Below are positions 1 to 9,441 of a stretch of DNA of 64,000 nucleotides, in pieces. Source of the stretch: Acinetobacter sp. ANC 4178 (GTDB lineage: Bacteria > Pseudomonadota > Gammaproteobacteria > Pseudomonadales > Moraxellaceae); assembly GCF_004331175.1 (NCBI RefSeq), contig NZ_SJOD01000001.1, positions 806,001 to 870,000 of the forward strand. Direction: 5' to 3'. Positions within the stretch are counted from its first letter, which is position 1, and each line of letters opens with the position of its first letter. The position numbers and the translations under genes are program-made. A model generated the notes under the pieces. It searched no databases and was not told the origin of the DNA. It saw only the letters and a list, made by a program, of their open reading frames with translations.

Positions 1-110
1 GAAGTATGATCTTTCCATTCCGAACCAAAAAAGCTGTAGCGCTTTCCATCGTCTCCTTGAATCACGCCTTCATTAATCTGGAAATTAAAATCTACTAATG
101 TACCTTTCAT
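1..110 (-). CDS. N-terminal part of an unidentified protein, runs off the window
   Basis: An open frame begins at an ATG complementary to 108-110 and reads off the left edge. The first residues are MKGTLVDFNFQINEGVIQGD, followed by GKRYSFFGSEWKDHT. The pattern of alternating hydrophobic and glycine residues suggests a small beta-rich, cold-shock-like N-terminal domain, as I recall from Acinetobacter membrane proteins of the TM2/DUF805 type, but only 36 residues are visible. No function is assigned. The frame has no stop and the sequence reads as protein, so it is probably a real gene. Confidence 0.5.
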   Translation of the reverse strand, partial: MKGTLVDFNFQINEGVIQGDDGKRYSFFGSEWKDHT

Positions 111-205
111 TATAAAGTTCCAATTGATATTCAATATTTTATTGTTGGAAGATTCATCATACTGGAACATTTTATTTTATAAAACACATTCATGTAACAG
201 GCTCT

Positions 206-227
206 AAAATGCCTTACTGGCATTTTT
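206..227. terminator. Hairpin, likely rho-independent terminator
   Basis: AAAATGCC and GGCATTTTT form an 8-bp stem around a 5-base loop, with A-rich and T-rich flanks. It lies between the partial left-edge gene and the end of the paa operon and could work in either direction. Apart from this and the hairpin at 385-404, nothing else is seen in the gene-free stretch 111-423. Confidence 0.5.
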
Positions 228-384
228 AAAAGGCTGTGTCCATTCAAGTTTTTACCAATAAAATCGATGCGAAAAGTTATCTTATACCCAACACAAAATG
301 GGAAGATTTTCGCTAGCTAAAATGTGAAGTGTTGAAGAATATTGAAGATATTAAGTTTAAAGATAGATACAGATACACAAAGAA

Positions 385-404
385 ATGGCTCCACGTGAAG
401 CCAT
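385..404 (-). terminator. Probable terminator of the paa operon
   Basis: ATGGCT and AGCCAT pair around an inner CACGTG with one mismatch each side. On the minus strand the stem is followed by TTTCTTTG. It lies about 20 bases past the paaY stop codon, the expected place for the end of the twelve-gene paa transcript. Confidence 0.55.
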
Positions 405-423
405 ATATTCCAAAGTCTCAACG

Positions 424-1026
424 TTAAACTGCTTTGCTCTTAATCACATGGTCAGTATTAAAATGCTTATGGGTTAAGCGTTCTGTCGTGTTTTCCATTA
501 AGGGCTCAACCTCCTGCATTGTATTTAAACAACGTGTGGTCAGATCAATATATTGCTGTGTGCCTTTGAACTTCCACGCAATTTCTTTTTCTTCCAAGCA
601 ACGAATCACACGTGCAGGACTGCCGACCACCAAGGAATTTGCTGGAATTTCAGCTTTGGCTTTCACCGTGCTATTGGCACCGACAATGGTATTTTCACCA
701 ATAATAGCTTCATCCAAAATTACGCTGTTCATGCCAATTAAGACATTTTTAGCAATATGGCAACCATGCAAAATTGCGCCATGTCCAATATGACCAAACT
801 CTTCCACCACAGTCACATTGTTTGGAAAACCATGAATAATACAGGAATCCTGCACATTGGCATTTTTATGAATATGAATGCCGCCAAAGTCTGCGCGCAA
901 GGCAGCAAAAGGACCAATATAAGCCCCTTCTTCAACAATCACATCCCCAATTAAAACTGCTGTAGGATGCACATAAGCTTTGGGGCTCACCACGGGAATG
1001 ACACCATCGATGGCATAACACGGCAT
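424..1026 (-). CDS. paaY: PaaY, hexapeptide-repeat thioesterase of phenylacetate catabolism
   Basis: This is a left-handed beta-helix protein of the gamma-carbonic-anhydrase-like family, 200 residues, the usual PaaY length. Hexapeptide turns run from about residue 15 to 145 (for example [13 protein letters not shown] and [14 protein letters not shown]), with histidines in the positions that bind the trimer-interface metal. Known PaaY proteins hydrolyse CoA thioesters, including dead-end ring-hydroxylated CoA products, and so protect the pathway. It is the last gene of the paa operon, 35 bp after paaX, as in E. coli where paaXY also sit together. Confidence 0.9.
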   Translation of the reverse strand: MPCYAIDGVIPVVSPKAYVHPTAVLIGDVIVEEGAYIGPFAALRADFGGIHIHKNANVQDSCIIHGFPNNVTVVEEFGHIGHGAILHGCHIAKNVLIGMNSVILDEAIIGENTIVGANSTVKAKAEIPANSLVVGSPARVIRCLEEKEIAWKFKGTQQYIDLTTRCLNTMQEVEPLMENTTERLTHKHFNTDHVIKSKAV

Positions 1027-1061
1027 AGTTTCTTCCTTAAACTGTAGGGCTATATTTAAGC

Positions 1062-2012
1062 TTAGTAACTCGGCTCTTCCTGCTTTAAGCCACCAAAACG
1101 CTTATAGAATTGTGGATGTGCAGGTGGCATTGAACCTTCAGACGTCCGTGCGATGTCGAGGAAGAATTCATCCCCTGCCAGCACCACGGTTTGATACAGA
1201 TTACTGCTTAAATTACGTGAATTGAGCGACAGCCAGTTCGATGGCAATAATTCAAAAGGTAAATTTGGATCTTTCAGTAAAATTCGACGATATTGATGAA
1301 TCAATAGAATACGAATCTGAAACGCTTGCATCGGATTCAATTCTTCTTCGCTTTCGACCAAATTAAAGAATTCTCTGAAATCACTGATGAACTTTTCATA
1401 ACGCTGATGCAGCTCTTGTACTGGCCAATTGATTTCGACCATACGTTTTACCGTTGGATAAGACTCTTGCCATAACTGCAAGGCTTCTGCTTTAAAGATT
1501 ACCACTTGATCGGTCATTTTTAAGCTGAGCAACAGATTTTGTAATTTCAGATGATCACAGCCGGGATATGCCATAACATTGGTAGCGATATTGGCAAAAC
1601 CGAGCCATTCCAACTCTTTTTTCAAGGTGACTTTATTTTCCAGTTCCACCGAACTGAGTAAGACCAGATCCCATTTTTGGTCCCACTCTTGTTGAGTAAA
1701 ACTATAAATTTTCTGGTCTGCCATAATGAAACGTTGGCGACTGCTTTCCGTGACACGGTAGTAACTGGTGCGTCCAATTTTCTCGGAAATCAGCCAACCA
1801 TTTTGGACAAGGCGAAATACGGCTGTACGAACTGAACGCTCGTTAAAACCAAACACATCCATTAACTGAATTAAGCTGGCCAGACTAATAATGCCACCAC
1901 GGTGAAAAATACAGTCACCAAAGATGGTCATAATCAGCGAGGTACCGCTCAGTGCTTCGTTGCTAATGAAATCATCAATAACTTGTTTTAATTTTAGATT
2001 CATTTCGTTCAA
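1062..2012 (-). CDS. paaX: PaaX, phenylacetyl-CoA-responsive repressor
   Basis: This 316-residue protein matches the PaaX family: an N-terminal winged helix (about residues 20-100, including [20 protein letters not shown]), the central PaaX domain and the C-terminal PaaX-like domain. Family members repress paa promoters and release DNA when phenylacetyl-CoA binds. Here the gene is inside the operon, between paaK and paaY, so it should be autoregulated from the paaA promoter. The likely binding sites are the GATAC-N27-GTATC repeats at 11525-11561 and 13973-14009. Confidence 0.92.
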   Translation of the reverse strand: MNEMNLKLKQVIDDFISNEALSGTSLIMTIFGDCIFHRGGIISLASLIQLMDVFGFNERSVRTAVFRLVQNGWLISEKIGRTSYYRVTESSRQRFIMADQKIYSFTQQEWDQKWDLVLLSSVELENKVTLKKELEWLGFANIATNVMAYPGCDHLKLQNLLLSLKMTDQVVIFKAEALQLWQESYPTVKRMVEINWPVQELHQRYEKFISDFREFFNLVESEEELNPMQAFQIRILLIHQYRRILLKDPNLPFELLPSNWLSLNSRNLSSNLYQTVVLAGDEFFLDIARTSEGSMPPAHPQFYKRFGGLKQEEPSY

Positions 2013-2068
2013 CTATTACCTTGTCAGATCAGAATGATAAATCATGAGATCTATCATTCAACTAAAAC

Positions 2069-3361
2069 TTATGCCGATTTTCGAATATCAAAGACGCGTT
2101 GCGCTTTCCCCTCAGAACGTGGCAGGCTGCCTTCTGGTAAAATTTCAACCATGACTGAAATACCGACCATGGTTTTAATTTGGGCTTTCAATAAAGCGGC
2201 GATTTGCGGCGTCAATGTTTCACTCACATCTCTACGCATTTCAGCACGAATATGCAAAGTATCCAAGTGTCCTTGTTTGCAAATTTGAATTTGGTAGTTC
2301 GGCACCAATTGCGGAATGTGCAAAATTTGCTCTTCAATTTGTGATGGGAACACATTTACGCCACGAATAATCATCATGTCATCACTACGACCCACAATTT
2401 TATCCATACGGCGCATAGGGCGCGCAGTCCCCGGCAATAAGCGGGTCAAATCGCGGGTACGGTAGCGAATCACGGGCATGCCTTCTTTGGTAATGGTCGT
2501 GAATACTAACTCGCCCAACTCACCATCTGGGAGCACTTCACCTGTTTCAGGGTGAATAATTTCTGGATAGAAGTGATCTTCCCAAATGGTCGGACCGTCT
2601 TTACTTTCTAGGCATTCCATCGCAACGCCCGGCCCCATCACTTCGGATAAGCCATAAATGTCCAAGGCATCAATGCCTAAACGATCTTCAATCTCACGGC
2701 GCATTTCATTGGTCCACGGTTCAGCACCAAAAATGCCTGTTTTAATAGAGCAATCTTTTGCGGTACCAAATTTCTTTTCTAATGCTTCAATAATATTTAA
2801 GCAGTACGATGGCGTCACCATCAACGCTGTCGGCTTAAAGTCCTGAATCAATTGCGCTTGGCGCTCAGTTTGACCACCAGACATAGGAATCACGGTTGCA
2901 CCCAAACGTTCTACGCCATAATGCGCACCCAGACCACCTGTAAACAGACCGTAGCCATAAGACACTTGAATAATATCTTTATTCGACAATCCTGCTGCAC
3001 GTAATGAGCGCGCGACCACGTCTGACCAGACATTAATGTCATTTTGGGTATACCCTACAACAGTCGGCTGACCTGTTGTACCCGATGATGCATGAATACG
3101 GATAATCTGTTCTTGTGGTACTGCGAACATGCCAAACGGATAGTTATCACGTAAATCTTTTTTGGTGGTGAACGGAAATTTTGCCAAGTCTTCTAAAGAT
3201 TTGAAATCATCAGGATGTACCCCTGCTTCATCAAATTTCTTTTTATAGACTGGGCTATTTTGATAGGCGTGTTGCAGTGTCTTTTTCATGCGCTCCAATT
3301 GCACACTACGTAATTCATCCACTGATACCGTTTCAATTTTTTCCATTGCATTGTTATTCAT
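2069..3361 (-). CDS. paaK: PaaK, phenylacetate-CoA ligase
   Basis: This AMP-forming ligase converts phenylacetate, ATP and CoA to phenylacetyl-CoA, the first step of the pathway and the source of the PaaX inducer. It has 430 residues, the usual length. The adenylate-binding loop is HASSGTTGQPTVVGYT (around residue 91), followed by YGLSEVMGPG, the YRTRDL hinge region, and the C-terminal swing domain with RGVNVFPSQIEE. The start at 3361 is supported by AAGGA eight bases upstream. It lies between paaJ and paaX. Confidence 0.94.
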   Translation of the reverse strand: MNNNAMEKIETVSVDELRSVQLERMKKTLQHAYQNSPVYKKKFDEAGVHPDDFKSLEDLAKFPFTTKKDLRDNYPFGMFAVPQEQIIRIHASSGTTGQPTVVGYTQNDINVWSDVVARSLRAAGLSNKDIIQVSYGYGLFTGGLGAHYGVERLGATVIPMSGGQTERQAQLIQDFKPTALMVTPSYCLNIIEALEKKFGTAKDCSIKTGIFGAEPWTNEMRREIEDRLGIDALDIYGLSEVMGPGVAMECLESKDGPTIWEDHFYPEIIHPETGEVLPDGELGELVFTTITKEGMPVIRYRTRDLTRLLPGTARPMRRMDKIVGRSDDMMIIRGVNVFPSQIEEQILHIPQLVPNYQIQICKQGHLDTLHIRAEMRRDVSETLTPQIAALLKAQIKTMVGISVMVEILPEGSLPRSEGKAQRVFDIRKSA

Positions 3362-3421
3362 ATTGTTAATTCCTTAAGCAGTCTTCCTGACTGCGAGTTA
3401 ATTCATTTTGGAATGAAGTCC

Positions 3422-4633
3422 TTAATCCACATTTTCTATAATCAGTGCGACACCCTGTCCTACACCGACACACATGGTGCAGAGTGCATATTTTCCTTTG
3501 CGTCGTTTAAGTTCTTTCATCGCAGTAATCACCAAACGGGTTCCACTCATTCCCAGTGGATGACCCAATGCAATGGCACCACCATTTGGATTGACACGCT
3601 GATCATCGTCTTGCAAACCCAATTCACGCATCACGGCAAGTGACTGCGCTGCAAAGGCTTCATTCAGTTCAATCACATCCATTTGATCAAGACTTAAGCC
3701 CGTTTGCTTCAAGATTTTTTGTACCGCAGGCACAGGACCAATGCCCATATATTTGGCTTCAACACCTGCTTGGGCAATTGCCACCACTTTCGCCAATGGT
3801 TTTAAGCCATGTTTAGATGCAAATTCTTGACTACCCAATAACATACAAGCTGCGCCATCATTGACACCTGAGGCATTACCCGCAGTCACCGAACCGCCTT
3901 CTTTACGGAAAGGGGCTTTTAAAGCAGCCAGTGTATCGACTGTGGTATCTGCACGTGGGTGCTCATCACTCGCAATCGTAATGCTATTTTTCTTACGGTC
4001 TTGAATGGTCACAGGCAAAATTTCTTCTGCCAAAATACCATTTTGCTGTGCCAGTGCGGTTTTTTGCTGACTGCGGTAGGCAAATAAGTCTTGATCATCA
4101 CGACTAATTTGATACTTTTCCGCCACGTGTTCAGCCGTTTCAGGCATGCTATCCACACCAAAAGTGGCTTTAAATTTTGGATTGATAAAACGCCAGCCAA
4201 TGGTGGTATCGAAGATTTCAGGCGTACGGCTAAATGCAGTCGTCGCTTTAGATTGTACAAATGGTGCACGGCTCATCGACTCTACACCACCTGCCAATAC
4301 AAACTGGACTTCTCCCGATTTAATGGCACGTGCTGCAAGTCCTACCGCATCTAAACCAGAAGCGCATAAACGGTTCACGGTAATTGCAGGAACTGAATCG
4401 GGTAAACCCGCCAATAAGGATGCCATACGCGCGACATTACGGTTATCTTCACCTGCTTGGTTGGCACAACCTAAAATCACCTCATCCAATTCTTCCCAAG
4501 GCAAATGCGGATGTTGATTTTTCAAATATTGAATCGGTAATGCGGCCAAATCATCGGCACGAATGCCACTTAAACCACCTGCATAGCGACCAATCGGTGT
4601 ACGAATGCCGTCTAAAATATAAACTTGTTCCAT
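3422..4633 (-). CDS. paaJ: PaaJ, 3-oxoadipyl-CoA / 3-oxo-5,6-dehydrosuberyl-CoA thiolase
   Basis: This acetyl-CoA acyltransferase performs the two thiolytic steps of phenylacetate degradation, giving succinyl-CoA and acetyl-CoA. The nucleophilic cysteine is in VNRLCASGLDAVG, the catalytic histidine in GGAIALGHPLGMSGTR and the second cysteine in CTMCVGVGQG. The start is placed at 4633 (MEQVYILDGIRT) because AGGAAGAAG lies just upstream; a longer reading from 4657 would overlap the end of paaH. The protein also resembles PcaF of the beta-ketoadipate pathway; its place in the paa operon decides the name. Confidence 0.92.
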   Translation of the reverse strand: MEQVYILDGIRTPIGRYAGGLSGIRADDLAALPIQYLKNQHPHLPWEELDEVILGCANQAGEDNRNVARMASLLAGLPDSVPAITVNRLCASGLDAVGLAARAIKSGEVQFVLAGGVESMSRAPFVQSKATTAFSRTPEIFDTTIGWRFINPKFKATFGVDSMPETAEHVAEKYQISRDDQDLFAYRSQQKTALAQQNGILAEEILPVTIQDRKKNSITIASDEHPRADTTVDTLAALKAPFRKEGGSVTAGNASGVNDGAACMLLGSQEFASKHGLKPLAKVVAIAQAGVEAKYMGIGPVPAVQKILKQTGLSLDQMDVIELNEAFAAQSLAVMRELGLQDDDQRVNPNGGAIALGHPLGMSGTRLVITAMKELKRRKGKYALCTMCVGVGQGVALIIENVD

Positions 4634-4646
4634 TTGTCTTCTTCCT

Positions 4647-6203
4647 TTAGCCTGCAATAAGAAATTGTTGTGATTGCGGGCTGTTTTGCACCTGTCCTCG
4701 TGCAGTTTTCTTCGCTAAATATATACTTGGTCTGTAGCGTTCTTCACCATAAACACGATACAGATTTTTAAGAATTTGTAAAATAGTGTTGTATCCAATT
4801 TTTTCCGCCCACTGGAACGGACCTTGTGGATAATTCACACCATATTTCATTGCAGAATCAATATCTTGCTCAGATGCAATTCCATGTAAAACTGCTTCAC
4901 ATGCTTCATTCACCAACATGGAAATAGTTCGTAACACATAAAGTCCTGCATGATCCTGTGTCCAAAGTGGTATCACATCCATACCAATGAACAAAATATC
5001 AACAATGGACTGATCAACTTCCGAACATGCCACTGAAGCTACAACAGGAATCGCTTTGGCTTGCGCCCAATCTGCATGCCAATCCATCAACACGACTTTC
5101 TGATCTGCATAATCCAAATCAACCGACTCGCCCAATGAAAGACGGATTGAAACTTCACCGACTAGGATTTCATCCTGCACGCCTTCTTGATACTTCACTT
5201 CAAGATGCGAAGCATGTGCCAAGCGTTGAATCAAGCCTGAAGAATGTTTCCAATCACCTTTGACCGTGACCGCCAATTTCTCAACCGATTTGGCATAACG
5301 CACAGGCAATTCAAACTGTGGGCTTGGCGTTGCTTGCGCATAATCGTAAAAACCTTGTTGGGTTTTACGACCCAAACAACCGGCATCGACCAATTCTTTT
5401 TGAATCAGCGATGGACGATAACGTGGCTCATAAAAGAATTCTTGATAAACACTTTGTGTGACCGAAAAATTGACATCCTGACCAATTAAATCAGTCAATT
5501 CACACGGTCCCATGGCAAAGCGGCCACATTCACGCAGAATAAAATCTAATTGTTCAGGGCGTGTGACATTTTCCTGTAACGCTCGGAAGGCTTCCGCATA
5601 ATATGGACGTGCCACACGATTCACAATAAAACCTGGGGTAGATTTTGCCAAGACGGGTACTTTTTTCCACGAGGTCATCAGTTCCAACAAAGCATCGGCA
5701 ATCGCTGCTGAACTTTTTAAGCCACGAATAATTTCTACCAATTTCATCACAGGTGCGGGGTTAAAGAAATGTAACCCAACGACACGCTCTGGGTGCGGAA
5801 TTGCAGCCGCAATGGCTGTAATCGAAATTGAAGAGGTATTCGATGCAAAAATTGTTTCTTTAGAACACACTTCGGCCAACTGTTGAAATAAGCTTTGCTT
5901 GACTTCTTTCTTTTCCACAACCGCTTCAATAATCAATTGTGCGGATGCTAACTGTGACAATTCCTGTGCAATGCTTAAATTGGCAAAGGTGCTGTCATAC
6001 AGTTCCTGCGTCATTTTTCCAGCTTGCACACGTTTCGTCAGTTGCGCAGCAAGTTGTTGTAATGCAGCTTCAGTTTTACTGACATCCACATCATATACAA
6101 AGGTTGGATGCCCATGCATCGCGGCCAATTGGGCGATACCAATTCCCATGGTACCTGCACCAATTACAGCGACAGGCGCTTGCTGTAAATTGATCTTATC
6201 CAT
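4647..6203 (-). CDS. paaH: PaaH, 3-hydroxyadipyl-CoA dehydrogenase
   Basis: This NAD-dependent 3-hydroxyacyl-CoA dehydrogenase oxidises 3-hydroxyadipyl-CoA to 3-oxoadipyl-CoA. The Rossmann motif is VIGAGTMGIGIAQLA (residues 13-27), the catalytic region includes GLHFFNPAPVMKLVEI, and NRVARPYYAEA starts the C-terminal domain. A second 3HCDH-type domain fills the last third. At 518 residues it is a long, two-domain PaaH. It starts 3 bases after the paaG stop codon, so the two are probably translationally coupled. No paaI lies between it and paaJ. Confidence 0.92.
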   Translation of the reverse strand: MDKINLQQAPVAVIGAGTMGIGIAQLAAMHGHPTFVYDVDVSKTEAALQQLAAQLTKRVQAGKMTQELYDSTFANLSIAQELSQLASAQLIIEAVVEKKEVKQSLFQQLAEVCSKETIFASNTSSISITAIAAAIPHPERVVGLHFFNPAPVMKLVEIIRGLKSSAAIADALLELMTSWKKVPVLAKSTPGFIVNRVARPYYAEAFRALQENVTRPEQLDFILRECGRFAMGPCELTDLIGQDVNFSVTQSVYQEFFYEPRYRPSLIQKELVDAGCLGRKTQQGFYDYAQATPSPQFELPVRYAKSVEKLAVTVKGDWKHSSGLIQRLAHASHLEVKYQEGVQDEILVGEVSIRLSLGESVDLDYADQKVVLMDWHADWAQAKAIPVVASVACSEVDQSIVDILFIGMDVIPLWTQDHAGLYVLRTISMLVNEACEAVLHGIASEQDIDSAMKYGVNYPQGPFQWAEKIGYNTILQILKNLYRVYGEERYRPSIYLAKKTARGQVQNSPQSQQFLIAG

Positions 6204-6206
6204 GTT

Positions 6207-6998
6207 TTAGCAACCTTTATATTCTGGGGTGCGCTTTTGCATAAAGGCTTGTACGCCTTCACGGTAATCACTTGAACGACCTGCCAAACGCTGTAAATCA
6301 CGTTCTAGAATCAACTGATCATCTAAATTATTGTGTGCAGCCGCATGAATGGCTTTCTTAATCAGGGATAAACCATAAGTCGGTTGTTTTGCCAAATGTT
6401 CAGCCAGTTTTTGTGATTCTGCTTTCAAGGCATCATCTTCAACCACTTGCCAAATCATGCCTAATTGCACCGCTTGCTCTGCTGGAATTTTATCGCCCAA
6501 CATGGCTAAGCCCATTGCCTGCGCACGACCCACCAAGCGTGGCAGGAACCATGTGCCACCAGAATCTGGAACCAAGCCTAAGCGGCAAAACGCTTGGATA
6601 AATGATGCTGATTTTGCAGCAACCACCAAGTCACAAGCCAAAGCAATGTTGGCACCCGCACCTGCTGCAACACCATTCACGGCACAGATCACAGGTTTAG
6701 GCATTTCAGTAATCAGTTTGATCAACGGGTTGTAATATTTTTCAATCGACAAGCCTAAATCGGGCGCGTCTGCATTGGGGTCCACCACACGGTCATTTAA
6801 GTCCTGACCTGCACAGAAACCACGACCTTCTGCCGAAATCACCACTGCACGAATATTGCTGTCTTTCGACCATGCTTTGAGTACGCTCGATACTTCTTTG
6901 TGCATGGTTTCATTAAAGCTGTTAAGTTGTTGTGGACGGTTAAAAGTGAGATAGCCCACTGCATTTTTTTCTTCAACGATTACGGTTTGGTATTCCAT
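6207..6998 (-). CDS. paaG: PaaG, ring-1,2-epoxyphenylacetyl-CoA isomerase
   Basis: This crotonase-fold enzyme isomerises the ring epoxide of phenylacetyl-CoA to oxepin-CoA. It has 263 residues. The CoA-binding loop is SAEGRGFCAGQDLNDR, the oxyanion-hole segment is GVAAGAGANIALACDL, and the acidic residue expected of PaaG is in LGLVPDSGGTWFLP, which has Asp where hydratases carry Glu. Its ATG overlaps the paaF stop codon by one base (TAATG). Confidence 0.92.
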   Translation of the reverse strand: MEYQTVIVEEKNAVGYLTFNRPQQLNSFNETMHKEVSSVLKAWSKDSNIRAVVISAEGRGFCAGQDLNDRVVDPNADAPDLGLSIEKYYNPLIKLITEMPKPVICAVNGVAAGAGANIALACDLVVAAKSASFIQAFCRLGLVPDSGGTWFLPRLVGRAQAMGLAMLGDKIPAEQAVQLGMIWQVVEDDALKAESQKLAEHLAKQPTYGLSLIKKAIHAAAHNNLDDQLILERDLQRLAGRSSDYREGVQAFMQKRTPEYKGC

Positions 6999-7768
6999 TA
7001 CACACCTCTAAATTCTGGTTTTCTTTTCTCTAAAAAGGCATTGATGCCTTCTTGACGATCTTGTGTTGCCGCCAACCAAACAAAATGCTGACGTTCTAGC
7101 TTTAAGCCTTGACTTAAAGTCACTTCATGAATCGATTTTAAAGATTGCTTGATGACACGAATCGCCAATGGCGCTTGTTTGGCAATTTTTTCCGCCAATT
7201 CCACGGCGTATTGCACAGTTAAGCCCACTGGACACACTTGGCTAGTAATGCCATGTTGCAGCGCGGTTTGTGCAGAAATCATTTCACCTGTCATTGCCCA
7301 ACGCATGGTGAGTTGCTGTCCCACCAAACGTGCTAAACGCTGTGTACCACCTGCACCTGGCAACATGCCTAAGCCAATTTCAGGTAAAGCAAATTGTGCA
7401 TTTTCACCCGCAAGCACGATGTCACCATGCAGTGCCAGCTCAAAACCCGCACCAAAGGCATAACCATTAATTGCCATAATTAAGGGTTTAGAAAACTCAT
7501 CAATACGCTTCCACAATTGTGGGCGCAGGTCTTGCTGAATACTGACCACATCTAGCTTAGACAATTCATTTAAGTCTGCACCTGCGGCAAAACATTGTGA
7601 ATTACCTGTAATCACCACCGCTTTGACCGACGAATCTGCTTCTAACTGTTGCAGGCAGTCAGCAATTTCTTGCAAGGTGGCATTGTTTAAGGCATTGCGT
7701 TTTTCAGGTCGATTCAGTTCAATCAGTGCTACGCCTGATTTTGGAGAACTGGTTTTAATGTATTCCAT
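6998..7768 (-). CDS. paaF: PaaF, 2,3-dehydroadipyl-CoA hydratase
   Basis: This enoyl-CoA hydratase of the crotonase family has 256 residues and hydrates 2,3-dehydroadipyl-CoA to 3-hydroxyadipyl-CoA, the PaaH substrate. QCFAAGADLNELS carries the CoA pocket, NGYAFGAGFELALHGDI the oxyanion hole with the first catalytic Glu, and LPEIGLGMLPGAGGTQRLA the second region. It lies 21 bp after paaE and its stop overlaps the start of paaG. The paaF/paaG assignment rests on the residue differences in the active site and on the usual gene order. Confidence 0.91.
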   Translation of the reverse strand: MEYIKTSSPKSGVALIELNRPEKRNALNNATLQEIADCLQQLEADSSVKAVVITGNSQCFAAGADLNELSKLDVVSIQQDLRPQLWKRIDEFSKPLIMAINGYAFGAGFELALHGDIVLAGENAQFALPEIGLGMLPGAGGTQRLARLVGQQLTMRWAMTGEMISAQTALQHGITSQVCPVGLTVQYAVELAEKIAKQAPLAIRVIKQSLKSIHEVTLSQGLKLERQHFVWLAATQDRQEGINAFLEKRKPEFRGV

Positions 7769-7789
7769 CTTACCGCTCCTTGTTCGGGC

Positions 7790-8848
7790 TTATGCGTCAA
7801 AGCTCAAACGAACATTGGCTGAAGTCGGTAATGCCTGACAGCTCAACACATAACCTTTCTCAACTTCATCTTGTTCAAGGCTGTAGTTGATCGCCATTTC
7901 GACCTGACCTTCCAGCACCTTACATTTACAGGTTGCACAGACACCGCCTTTACAGGCATACGGCAAGTCCGCACCTGCACGAAGCGCTGCATCTAAAATG
8001 CTGTCATCTTGTTTAGACACTTCAATGATCAGTTCACGACCATCCAGAATAATGTTGACCTTTTCTTCATTGCGGCTTTCGATTTGCTGTGCTGTCGCTC
8101 GTGGTGCTGTGCCCGTGTTAAAGCGTTCGGTGTGAATTTTGCTGCGTTCAATACCGAATTCTGGCAGCACTGTTTCCACCGCTGTCATCATTTCTTCTGG
8201 ACCGCAGGCAAAGCAATGATCTGTGTCTGCCTGAATCAATTCAGCCTTGAACAGTTGTTGTAATTTTTCTGCGTCAATGCGACCGTTAAAAATTTCACTG
8301 TCGTTCATTTCACGAGAAAAGATATTGATCAGTTGTAAACGCTCTTTAAAACGATCTTTTAAATCCATGATTTGTTCTGCAAACATGGTTTGTTTCCAAG
8401 AACGGTTACCATAGACCAACGTGAACTGTGCATCCGCTTGACGGTTTAAAACCGATTTCACAATCGATAAAATTGGGGTAATACCACTGCCCGCAGCAAA
8501 ACCAAGGTAATTTTGACCACCCACTTTGGCGGCTTTTTGGAAGAACACGCCTTGCGGTGGCATCACTTCAAGTACATCGCCAGCTTTTAAGTGATTATTG
8601 GCCCATGTTGAAAATTGACCTTGATCAATTTTCTTGATCGCAATACTCATGTCTTCCGCGACATCGCTACAAATGGAGTAACAACGACGCAGCTCACCGT
8701 CATCCGTCATATGACGAATCGTTAAGTGTTGTCCTGGTTGATATTCAAATGCAGCGAACTGCTCAGGTGCCAAATCAAATGCAATGCAAATTGCCTGTTC
8801 AGTTTGAGGCTGAATAGATTTAATCGTTAATGGTACAAATTGGCTCAT
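7790..8848 (-). CDS. paaE: PaaE, reductase subunit of phenylacetyl-CoA epoxidase
   Basis: This reductase passes electrons from NADPH to the PaaA di-iron centre. It has 352 residues. An N-terminal FAD-binding domain contains RRCYSICSDV, an NAD(P)-binding domain contains YLGFAAGSGITPILSI and CFACGPEEMM, and a C-terminal plant-type [2Fe-2S] ferredoxin domain has ACKGGVCATCKCKV and a final cysteine in SCQALP. It follows paaD by about 67 bp, the only sizeable gap in the ABCDE block. Confidence 0.94.
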   Translation of the reverse strand: MSQFVPLTIKSIQPQTEQAICIAFDLAPEQFAAFEYQPGQHLTIRHMTDDGELRRCYSICSDVAEDMSIAIKKIDQGQFSTWANNHLKAGDVLEVMPPQGVFFQKAAKVGGQNYLGFAAGSGITPILSIVKSVLNRQADAQFTLVYGNRSWKQTMFAEQIMDLKDRFKERLQLINIFSREMNDSEIFNGRIDAEKLQQLFKAELIQADTDHCFACGPEEMMTAVETVLPEFGIERSKIHTERFNTGTAPRATAQQIESRNEEKVNIILDGRELIIEVSKQDDSILDAALRAGADLPYACKGGVCATCKCKVLEGQVEMAINYSLEQDEVEKGYVLSCQALPTSANVRLSFDA

Positions 8849-8915
8849 CTAAAATTCCCTCTTTCTTTTCGATTTTTCAATGTGTGAGACATGGGTTCTT
8901 TGGAAATGTCTTGAA

Positions 8916-9425
8916 TTAAATGCACTTGAAATAATCGAAAGGTTCTAAGCAGTCTTGGCAACGATATAAGGCTTTACATGCTGTCGAACTAAATTCACTT
9001 AATAATTTGGTGTGCAGACTGTGGCAACGCGGACACTGAATACCATCGGTCAAAGCGACATGCGTACCACAACTGTGAGCATTCCCCTGCGGCGGTGCAA
9101 TGCCATATTGCTGCAATTTTTCTTTACCCGCTTCACTCATCCAATCCGTAGTCCACACTTCGGAAAGATCTACTACCACTTTTACTGGGGTCAAACCTTT
9201 GGCTGCAAAAGCTTGGGTAATATCTGCCGTTAAAACATCTGTCGCAGGGCAACCGCTATAGGTTGGCGTGAGTCGCACGACAATTTCATTCTGCGCGTTG
9301 AGTTCAACACCACGAATCATGCCTAAATCGAGTACCGACAAAACTGGAATTTCAGGATCAGAGACCTGAGCCAAAACACTCCAGCATTCATCTGCGACAT
9401 GTCGAATTAAATTCATACGACTCAC
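8916..9425 (-). CDS. paaD: PaaD, maturation factor for the phenylacetyl-CoA epoxidase
   Basis: This 169-residue protein has an N-terminal DUF59/MIP18-type domain (SDPEIPVLSVLDLGMIRGVE, then TPTYSGCPATDVL with the conserved Cys) and a C-terminal zinc ribbon with four Cys (CPRCHS and RCQDCLEPF). PaaD is needed for epoxidase activity and is thought to act in metal or cluster assembly. It sits between paaC and paaE as in E. coli. Confidence 0.92.
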   Translation of the reverse strand: MSRMNLIRHVADECWSVLAQVSDPEIPVLSVLDLGMIRGVELNAQNEIVVRLTPTYSGCPATDVLTADITQAFAAKGLTPVKVVVDLSEVWTTDWMSEAGKEKLQQYGIAPPQGNAHSCGTHVALTDGIQCPRCHSLHTKLLSEFSSTACKALYRCQDCLEPFDYFKCI

Positions 9426-9441
9426 TCCCTGTGATTTCGTT

